A stretch of 6,710 bases of DNA from Coriobacteriales bacterium (GTDB taxonomy: Bacteria > Actinomycetota > Coriobacteriia > Coriobacteriales > UBA8131), in the NCBI GenBank assembly GCA_031268525.1, contig JAIRXA010000092.1, positions 1 through 6,710 of the forward strand, written 5' to 3'. A model generated the notes under the pieces. It did not search any database. It was not told where the DNA came from and saw only the letters and a list, made by a program, of their open reading frames with translations. The position numbers were made by a program, and so were the translations under genes. This document shows, piece by piece, positions 1-4,551 of the stretch (positions are counted from its first letter, which is position 1; the number at the start of each line of letters is the position of its first letter).

Positions 1-137
1 AAAAGGGCTTTGACTACCTTCCCGCCGCCGTGCCCTGCCCCTATCGACTGGTTCTGACGACCAATTACGTTGGTTTCACCGGCGGCTTACGCGTCATTGA
101 GGATATCTACGATGTGGCCTTGAGCACGTATGCCTGA
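1..137 (+). CDS. C-terminal end of a nitrogenase component 1-type protein (partial)
   Basis: An open frame enters from the left edge (first full codon at base 3) and ends at TGA 135-137, giving 44 residues that finish in VIEDIYDVALSTYA. The stretch NYVGFTGGLRVIEDIYDVAL resembles the C-terminal glycine-rich strand-helix of the Oxidored_nitro family (NifD/K/E/N and nitrogenase-like relatives), where a G-Y/F-x-G-G/A-L motif is followed by an I-E-D or comparable helix. It does not look like the classical ends of NifD or NifK that I know. The NifX-like and NifB genes immediately downstream on the same strand strengthen the assignment. I infer a subunit of a nitrogenase-like reductase or a cofactor scaffold. 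The active-site cysteines and histidine lie outside the window, so substrate and cofactor cannot be judged. Confidence 0.68.
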   Translation, partial: KGFDYLPAAVPCPYRLVLTTNYVGFTGGLRVIEDIYDVALSTYA

Positions 138-151
138 TTGGGACGGACGGG

Positions 152-235
152 GTACTTCAGGGAACGGATCAGGGGATGGATAACGGCACGGATCAGGGAA
201 CGGATCACGGCACGGGTCATGGGACGAGCAGGGGA
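152..235. repeat. degenerate 12-bp tandem repeat between the component 1-like and NifX-like genes
   Basis: Units of 12 bp related to ACGGATCAGGGA begin at 164, 176, 188, 200, 212 and 224, and a weaker unit begins at 152. The clearest copies are at 188 and 200. Further isolated ACGGATCA and ACGAATCA words occur at 243 and 260, just before the ribosome binding site of the next gene. The period is a multiple of three and the component 1-like frame stays open through the array after its stop at 135-137. No function is evident. Confidence 0.75.
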
Positions 236-280
236 CGAACGAACGGATCACTGCACGGCACGAATCACAGGAGGTAGAGC

Positions 281-640
281 ATGGCACATCGCGTGGCGCT
301 GACCAGCAGAGACGGCAAGGTCGTGCAGGAGCACTTCGGGCACGCCAACGCCTTTCATATCGTCGATCTCGATAGCGCAGGCTACCGCTATGTGGAGAGC
401 CGCGAGATTGAGCCGCGCTGTACGGGAGAGTACCCCGATCAGCAGCCCCATGACGACTCGCGTTTCGCCCCGGCGCTCGCACTGTTGGCGGATTGCGATG
501 CGGTCGTGACCGCTCAGATTGGTCCCGGTGCGTCGGATTATGTGATCAGCCACGGACTGCGTGTCTTTGAGGCGCGGGGCTTTGTCGACGACATACTCAA
601 GGAACTCATAGCCAGTAGTCTGTTGGATGAGGGGGAGTAG
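281..640 (+). CDS. NifX-like dinitrogenase iron-molybdenum cofactor-binding domain protein (split NifB C-terminal type)
   Basis: The 119-residue product is a single domain of the Nitro_FeMo-Co family (NifX, NifY and the C-terminal domain of many NifB proteins), which binds iron-sulfur cofactor precursors in the cytoplasm. Visible signatures are DGKVVQEHFGHANAF (11-25), with the typical H-F-G-x-A turn, RCTG near 46-49, ADCDAVV (70-76) and IGPGASD (80-86). These match the version usually fused to the NifB C-terminus. The length is normal for a stand-alone domain. Start choice is firm: AGGAGGT at 269-275 lies 5 nt before the ATG. The NifB gene starts 3 bp after its stop, so the two are almost certainly one transcript. 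I infer that it carries or regulates the NifB product for the upstream component 1-like protein. Confidence 0.88.
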   Translation: MAHRVALTSRDGKVVQEHFGHANAFHIVDLDSAGYRYVESREIEPRCTGEYPDQQPHDDSRFAPALALLADCDAVVTAQIGPGASDYVISHGLRVFEARGFVDDILKELIASSLLDEGE

Positions 641-643
641 ATC

Positions 644-1588
644 ATGGTCATCAGGGAACTGCACAAAACCCATCCTATTGTGAAGGGTCAAGCAGGAACG
701 CAGGAGGGCGGATGCAGCGCTGCCCTGAACAAACTTGCCTCACAACACCCCTGCTTTGCTCTTGGCAAACCCAACAACAAGGGACGGATACACCTGCCGG
801 TTTCGCCGGGTTGTAATATCGCCTGCCGCTTCTGCGAGCGCTCGATAAACGCCTATGAGCAGCGCCCCGGCGTCACTGCCGAGGTCATTCGCCCCGACGA
901 GGTCGTTGAACTTGTCGGCGAGGCGGTGGCGCTGGCGCCTGAGTTAACCGTCGTCGGCATCGCTGGCCCCGGCGACACATTGGCAACGCCCTATGCGATC
1001 GAGACCTTCCGTCTGGTGAAGGAGCAGTTTCCACAGCTTTTGCGTTGTATGTCGACCAATGGTCTGCTACTGGAAGACCGGATCGAGGAGTTGGTGGAGG
1101 TCGGTGTGGACACGCTCACCGTTACGGTCAATGAGGTCGACCCAACACGGCTCGTGCAGATCAACGACTACGTGGTGTATGAGGGTCGTCAGTATCGCGG
1201 CATTGAGGCGGCTGAGTTGCTGATCTCCAAACAGCTTGCAGGCATTCGAGCCGCCGCCGCACGCGGCTTGATGATCAAGGTCAATACCGTACTGGTGCCC
1301 GGCATCAATGATCGGCGCATCGGCGTGATCGCCCAGACGGTCAAGGCCGCGGGTGCCGGTCTGTACAATCTCATTCCGCTCATACCCAATGCTCAGATGA
1401 GCAGGCTTGCGGCTCCCACCTGCGCACAGATTGACGCTGCTCGCAGCGATGCTGAGGCGCATATCGCCGTCTTTCGTCATTGTCAGCACTGCCGCGCTGA
1501 CGCTATTGGTGTCCCCGGGGGCAAGGACTATGGGGATCAGATCTGGCGTCGACGCGTAAGTCAGGCCAACACCTTCTCTCACGGCTGA
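644..1588 (+). CDS. nifB: NifB-type radical SAM protein (nitrogenase cofactor precursor synthase-like), lacking a fused NifX domain
   Basis: NifB uses S-adenosylmethionine to fuse two [4Fe-4S] clusters and insert a carbide, giving the NifB-co precursor of nitrogenase-type cofactors. This 314-residue protein has the radical SAM motif CNIACRFC (Cys57, 61, 64) followed by QRPGV, the NifB N-terminal HPC (His35, Cys37), GIAGPGDTLA (105-114), CMSTNGL (Cys135), VTVNEVDP, LYNLIPLIP and the C-terminal HCQHCRADA (Cys280, Cys283). This combination is specific for NifB rather than other radical SAM enzymes. It ends soon after that motif, so the C-terminal NifX domain is absent; that domain is encoded by the gene upstream. 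The purine-rich GGGGGAG at 631-637 precedes the ATG by 6 nt. Oddity: canonical NifB has a further Cys six residues after the radical SAM triad, and here that position is Ala70. It could serve a nitrogenase-like enzyme rather than true nitrogenase. Confidence 0.88.
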   Translation: MVIRELHKTHPIVKGQAGTQEGGCSAALNKLASQHPCFALGKPNNKGRIHLPVSPGCNIACRFCERSINAYEQRPGVTAEVIRPDEVVELVGEAVALAPELTVVGIAGPGDTLATPYAIETFRLVKEQFPQLLRCMSTNGLLLEDRIEELVEVGVDTLTVTVNEVDPTRLVQINDYVVYEGRQYRGIEAAELLISKQLAGIRAAAARGLMIKVNTVLVPGINDRRIGVIAQTVKAAGAGLYNLIPLIPNAQMSRLAAPTCAQIDAARSDAEAHIAVFRHCQHCRADAIGVPGGKDYGDQIWRRRVSQANTFSHG

Positions 1589-1705
1589 TTGTAGGGGCGG
1601 GCTCTGACCGCCCGGTGGGTACGAAAATCCTCTCTTCTTACGCGGGCGGTCAAAGCCTGCCCCTACACCTTGCGGAACCTGTGAGCCCGCCCCTCGTACA
1701 ATCAG
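1585..1705. repeat. second, overlapping inverted repeat around copy A
   Basis: CTGATTGTA (1585-1593) pairs with TACAATCAG (1697-1705), and 1594-1604 pairs perfectly with 1683-1693, leaving only TCG (1694-1696) unpaired. The left arm of copy A can therefore pair either with 1643-1666 or with this more distal sequence. The arm includes the nifB stop codon. Confidence 0.75.
1590..1667. repeat. palindromic intergenic repeat, copy A
   Basis: Arms at 1591-1614 and 1643-1666 are complementary at 22 of 24 positions (one of the two exceptions is a G-T wobble) around a 28-nt centre. Each arm also contains its own small hairpin (GGGCGG...CCGCCC). The centre carries ACGAAAATCCTCTCT at 1621-1635. A related element lies at 5896-5973. 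It begins 2 bp after the nifB stop and could end that transcript or block decay, but no T-run follows, so it is not a textbook intrinsic terminator. It resembles dispersed REP/MITE-like sequences; it has no coding capacity. Confidence 0.85.
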
Positions 1706-1712
1706 TCCAGGC

Positions 1713-1741
1713 TTGACAAAGTGCAGCCCCTTCTCTACACT
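1713..1741 (+). promoter_or_regulatory. sigma70-type promoter for the importer operon
   Basis: TTGACA at 1713-1718 is a perfect -35 hexamer. Exactly 17 bp separate it from TACACT at 1736-1741, which matches TATAAT at four of six positions. Transcription would begin near 1748, giving a leader of roughly 265 nt before the first gene at 2013. Position just after the nifB palindromes and before a structured leader supports an independent transcription unit. The start site is not experimentally known. Confidence 0.65.
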
Positions 1742-1905
1742 CTTAACTGTAGTAATATTGTAAGTTTGCTAAAATTATAGCAAGGTGGATGCAGATATGA
1801 CCGTCGTTGGAACGACAGACTCCCTACCCAGAAATGGGCTTGCTGGTGAGGGCATGTGTATGCCCAGGCACCTGCGCGCTTAAGTCTCGCGCGGGTGCGA
1901 CCTAT
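1742..1905 (+). promoter_or_regulatory. structured 5' leader, candidate riboswitch or other cis-regulatory RNA
   Basis: Perfect hairpins follow each other on the plus strand. H0 pairs TTGCTA (1766-1771) with TAGCAA (1778-1783). P1 pairs AGCAAG (1779-1784) with CTTGCT (1839-1844) and encloses two hairpins: P2, GTCGT/ACGAC (1803-1807 with 1812-1816, loop TGGA), and P3, CCCA/TGGG closed by a GAAA tetraloop (1827-1838). The result is a three-way junction with unpaired segments at 1785-1802 and 1817-1826. P4 pairs GGGCAT with ATGCCC (1850-1865) and can be extended by GGTG/CACC. H0 and P1 share bases, as do P4 and the next hairpin, which is the layout of a switch. I could not match it to a riboswitch class from memory. 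Covariation evidence is lacking. Confidence 0.5.
1868..1898 (+). promoter_or_regulatory. long GC-rich hairpin closing the leader
   Basis: GCACCTGCGCG (1868-1878) pairs with CGCGCGGGTGC (1888-1898) over 11 consecutive pairs including one G-T, with a 9-nt loop. Its 5' arm contains the CACC that can alternatively extend the preceding hairpin. No T-run follows (GACCTATCGC), so classical intrinsic termination is unlikely; it may be an expression-platform hairpin, a Rho-related structure or simply a stable stem. Confidence 0.55.
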
Positions 1906-1932
1906 CGCTTCGTACGCTTCGTATGCTTCGCA
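1906..1932. repeat. 9-bp tandem repeat
   Basis: Three adjacent 9-bp units: CGCTTCGTA at 1906-1914 and 1915-1923, then TGCTTCGCA at 1924-1932. An ATG arises at 1923 inside the array, but it has no Shine-Dalgarno sequence and is not the likely start of the downstream gene. Bases 1933-1997 are AT-rich and hold no recognisable feature. Confidence 0.8.
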
Positions 1933-1997
1933 GCAATCAGACAGCTCAACAGCTTAACAATTCAATAATTGAACAATCCAAGAAGGCCCCTAACACC

Positions 1998-2004
1998 AGA
2001 AAGG
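1998..2004 (+). promoter_or_regulatory. ribosome binding site that decides the binding-protein start
   Basis: AGAAAGG at 1998-2004 lies 8 nt before the ATG at 2013. The frame is open back to an ATG at 1923, but that codon lacks a Shine-Dalgarno sequence and would put 30 unlikely residues before the Tat signal. Confidence 0.75.
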
Positions 2005-2012
2005 TTACGGCC

Positions 2013-2924
2013 ATGTCTTTCTCAAACCAAAACGCTTTATCGCGCAGAGATTTCCTTCGTTTTACCAGCAGTGTTGGCGCAAGTACCCTCGCCGTCGGGT
2101 CGCTGACCTCCCTTTTCGGCTGCTCCAAGGGCGAAACAACCGGTGGCGAGGCGGCAGCCGCGACTGCAAGCGGCGGCAACTACCCGAGCGGCGCAGCTGT
2201 CGAGGCGGGGGATGTCGTCCTCTACAACGCTACCCAAAACGACTATCCACCCTTCACCTTTCTGGACACGGATGGCTCACTGGCGGGCCTGGATGCCGAT
2301 TTTGTTCGCGAGCTCGATACCCGCCTTGTGGGCTATACCATCGAGCATGTCATGGCATCGGATAATGGCCTACTCGGCGTCGACTCCGGACGTTTTGACC
2401 TGATGATTGACCAGATGGCGATCACGCCAGAACGCGAGCAGACCTACCTGTTCTCCGAGCCCTATTTCACCGCCCAGACCGTCATCGTGGTACAGAAAGG
2501 CAATCCGCTGGGTATCCAATCGCTGGACGATCTCGCTGGGCATAAGGCAGCCGGACAGCCGGGCAGCTCCTACACGACCATCCTCGAGCGCTATAATACC
2601 GAGCATCCCGACAGTCCCATCGAGATACTCTATGGCGACTACGATACCGGCCAGGAATTTGAGCAGATCGAGAAGGGAATCGTCGATGCTGTTGTTGAGG
2701 ATCCGGTGATGACCCGCGCCTACATCAGCGACCTTGGCAGTCAGGTCGAGATCGTCGGTGAGCCCGTGGCGACCGAACCTATCGCCATCGTGCTCGCCAA
2801 AAACGACCACGGAGCCGAGCTCAAGGCACTTCTTGACCCGATCATCATCGAGCTTATCGCCGACGGCACGATCAGCCAGCTCTCTGAGCAGTGGCTTGAG
2901 CAGGACTTCACACCGCGCCGCTGA
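2013..2924 (+). CDS. Tat-exported lipoprotein, family 3 polar amino acid (possibly cystine-type) solute-binding protein
   Basis: The 303-residue product (from the ATG at 2013) captures a polar amino acid outside the membrane and delivers it to the importer. It begins with a twin-arginine signal, SRRDFLRF (Arg11, Arg12), a hydrophobic stretch and the lipobox SLFGC, with Cys37 as the lipidation site. A low-complexity linker precedes the SBP_bac_3 domain, about residues 67-300. Key segments are YPPFTFLDTDGSLAGLDADF, MIDQMAITPERE (Arg141, the usual carboxylate-binding arginine) and VVEDPVMTRAY (Asp230, in the position that usually contacts the alpha-amino group). The Gln before the T-P-E-R motif is reminiscent of cystine-binding proteins such as FliY/TcyA, which makes cystine or a related solute a weak inference. 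The permease follows 122 bp later. The 3' end, including the stop, is duplicated just downstream. Confidence 0.9.
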   Translation: MSFSNQNALSRRDFLRFTSSVGASTLAVGSLTSLFGCSKGETTGGEAAAATASGGNYPSGAAVEAGDVVLYNATQNDYPPFTFLDTDGSLAGLDADFVRELDTRLVGYTIEHVMASDNGLLGVDSGRFDLMIDQMAITPEREQTYLFSEPYFTAQTVIVVQKGNPLGIQSLDDLAGHKAAGQPGSSYTTILERYNTEHPDSPIEILYGDYDTGQEFEQIEKGIVDAVVEDPVMTRAYISDLGSQVEIVGEPVATEPIAIVLAKNDHGAELKALLDPIIIELIADGTISQLSEQWLEQDFTPRR

Positions 2925-2968
2925 GCTGAGCAGGACTTCACGCCGCGTCGCTGAGCCGCGCCGCTGAG
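2897..2968. repeat. 30-bp tandem duplication of the binding-protein gene end
   Basis: Units at 2897-2926 and 2927-2956 differ at only two positions. Each encodes the C-terminal EQDFTPRR and a TGA stop; a third partial copy (CGCGCCGCTGAG) follows at 2957-2968. Readthrough of the first stop would add AEQDFTPRR and end at the duplicated stop, 2952-2954. Confidence 0.88.
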
Positions 2969-2987
2969 GATACTCCCATCGTGTGCC

Positions 2988-3026
2988 ACCGACTGTATGC
3001 ACCGACTGTATGCACCGACTGTACGC
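2988..3026. repeat. 13-bp tandem repeat before the permease gene
   Basis: Three adjacent copies of ACCGACTGTATGC at 2988-3000, 3001-3013 and 3014-3026 (the last with one T to C change), followed by a broken fourth unit. The array ends 9 bp before the permease Shine-Dalgarno sequence. Confidence 0.88.
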
Positions 3027-3046
3027 ACCAACGCTAAGGACGAATC

Positions 3047-3769
3047 GTGAACCAAAACCTCGACTTCGGCTTCATCTGGGATACCGGCCTGCTGCTTCTG
3101 GAACGGCTGCCGACGACCCTGCTGATCTCCTTCGTACCCATGATCTGCGGTACGCTGCTGGCGATCGGCATCGCGCTGGTGCGTATCTACCGGATTCCGG
3201 TCATCAACCAGATGTGTATCCTGTATGTCTCCTTCATTCGCGGCACGCCAACTATCGTCCAATTGCTGCTGGTCTTCTATGGTTTACCCTGGGCGACTCA
3301 GGCGCTCGTAGGGCTCGTCAACCCGAGCTGGGCCTTCGACTTCAACAAGATGCCCGCCGAGACCTTCGCGATTGTCGCTCTGACGATCGCGACCTCGGCC
3401 TACTCGTCCGAACTGCTGCGCTCCGCCATCGAGTCGGTGGACCGCGGACAACTCGAAGCCGCCGAGTCCATCGGGCTGCGTCCCTGGCAGGTCATGGTCA
3501 AGATCGTCTTCCCTCAGGCCGCGCTCAACGCCCTGCCCAACCTCGGCAACACTCTGCTCGGCCTCATCAAGGATTCCAGCCTGGCATTCACCGTGAGCGT
3601 CGTCGACATCATGGGCATGGCTAAGATCGTCGGAGCTCGCTCCCTGCGCTTTTTGGAGTGTTATTTTGCGGTCTCGATCATCTATTGGATCGTCTGTATC
3701 GTCGTGGAGCTGGTCGTCAAGCTCGCCGAGCGACGCCTGAGTGTGTCACGCAGGAGCTTGGCGCAATGA
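3047..3769 (+). CDS. polar amino acid ABC transporter permease (HisM/TcyB-type)
   Basis: The 240-residue protein is an integral membrane subunit of a type I importer and forms the translocation path. Hydrophobic spans are visible near residues 22-45, 57-80, 103-124, roughly 156-185 and 205-227, matching the usual five-helix HisM topology. SFIRGTPTIVQLLLVFYGLP (62-81) is the family signature. The coupling EAA loop, EAAESIGLRPWQVMVKIVFP (137-156), contacts the ATPase. IKDSSLAFTVSVVDIMGMAK (174-193) resembles cystine-type permeases such as TcyL/TcyM. The start is GTG at 3047, supported by AAGGA at 3036-3040 with 6-nt spacing. Only one permease gene is present, so a homodimer is likely. The stop overlaps the ATPase start (ATGA). 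Confidence 0.93.
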   Translation: MNQNLDFGFIWDTGLLLLERLPTTLLISFVPMICGTLLAIGIALVRIYRIPVINQMCILYVSFIRGTPTIVQLLLVFYGLPWATQALVGLVNPSWAFDFNKMPAETFAIVALTIATSAYSSELLRSAIESVDRGQLEAAESIGLRPWQVMVKIVFPQAALNALPNLGNTLLGLIKDSSLAFTVSVVDIMGMAKIVGARSLRFLECYFAVSIIYWIVCIVVELVVKLAERRLSVSRRSLAQ

Positions 3770-4551
3770 TACGCTTGACCGGTTTGGAGAAGAGTTTCGA
3801 TGGCGTCCCTGTCCTCAAGGGCATCGATCTGGAAGTCGCTACCGGTTCGGTCGTGGCCGTGCTCGGCCCCTCGGGTTCGGGCAAATCCACGCTGTTGCGT
3901 TGCATCAACTTCCTCGAACGTCCACAGAAAGGTATCATCGAAGTCGGCGATGTGCGGGTCGACGCGGAGCAAGCTTCCAAAGCCGATATTCTGGCTCTGC
4001 GCCAGCAGACGGCGATGGTTTTTCAGCAGTTCAACCTGTTTAAGAACCTTACGGTGTTGAGAAACGTGACACTCGGTCTGACCGAGGCGCGCAAGATGTC
4101 TCGGATAGAGGCCGAGGCATTGGCTCGGGAGGTTTTGGAGACGGTCGGGCTGACCGAGAAGTTTAAGGCCTACCCCTCGCAACTTTCCGGTGGCCAGCAG
4201 CAGCGCGTTGCCATCGCTCGGGCGCTCGCGCTGAAACCCGAGGTCCTGCTCTTCGACGAGCCGACCTCGGCACTCGACCCCGAGCTCGCCGAAGATGTCT
4301 TACAGTGCATCAAAGATGTTGCGGAGAGGGGAAACACGTTGTTATTGGTCACCCACGAAATCGGTTTCGCCTACGAGGTCGCCGACCGCATCGTGCTGAT
4401 CGACGGCGGTGAGATCAGCGAACAGGCGCCCACCAAGGAGTTCTTCCACAATCCGCAGACCGAGCGGGGCAAGCAATTCCTGATCAACGCCATGAAGCGC
4501 TTCATCATCGCGACCGACGTGATTCCAAAGGAAGAAGGGGAGGGGATATGA
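3766..4551 (+). CDS. polar amino acid ABC transporter ATP-binding protein (GlnQ/TcyC-type)
   Basis: The 261-residue cytoplasmic ATPase powers the importer. It has a Walker A GPSGSGKST (34-42), a Q-loop in VFQQFNLF (85-92), the ABC signature LSGGQQQR (140-147), Walker B LLFDEP (161-166), the D-loop SALD (168-171) and the switch His197 in VTHE. All catalytic positions are intact and the length is typical. I start it at ATG 3766, which overlaps the permease stop by 4 bp and has AGGAG at 3752-3756. A longer in-frame reading from 3658 would lie inside the permease gene and add residues foreign to the family. The last 20 residues or so (NAMKRFIIATDVIPKEEGEGI) extend slightly past the usual ...QTERGKQFL end. 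Its own stop overlaps the next start by ATGA. Confidence 0.95.
   Translation: MIRLTGLEKSFDGVPVLKGIDLEVATGSVVAVLGPSGSGKSTLLRCINFLERPQKGIIEVGDVRVDAEQASKADILALRQQTAMVFQQFNLFKNLTVLRNVTLGLTEARKMSRIEAEALAREVLETVGLTEKFKAYPSQLSGGQQQRVAIARALALKPEVLLFDEPTSALDPELAEDVLQCIKDVAERGNTLLLVTHEIGFAYEVADRIVLIDGGEISEQAPTKEFFHNPQTERGKQFLINAMKRFIIATDVIPKEEGEGI

Noticed and set aside
152..267. CRISPR array
   Set aside because: Units are contiguous 12-bp degenerate repeats without unique spacers of 30 bp or more, and no cas gene is visible.
87..482. Long minus-strand open frame with proline-rich four-residue repeats (DPFP, DPCR type)
   Set aside because: It is the antisense reading of the 12-bp array and of the NifX-like gene; the repeats explain its openness and there is no family resemblance.
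1742..1905. T-box leader, tRNA or known riboswitch
   Set aside because: No T-box UGGNACC bulge in the right context, no acceptor/T-loop pattern of a tRNA, and no consensus core of the classes I know; left as an unassigned structured leader.
1923..2012. N-terminal extension of the binding protein from ATG 1923
   Set aside because: No Shine-Dalgarno sequence, the ATG lies in a 9-bp array, and the Tat signal should be near the true N-terminus; ATG 2013 has AGAAAGG at good spacing.
2741..3262. Minus-strand open frame with repeated RRGVKSCS
   Set aside because: It arises from the 30-bp duplication read on the other strand and overlaps two convincing plus-strand genes.
3658..3765. Upstream extension of the ATPase from 3658
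   Set aside because: It lies inside the permease gene and adds residues foreign to the family; ATG 3766 overlaps the permease stop as is usual in such operons.
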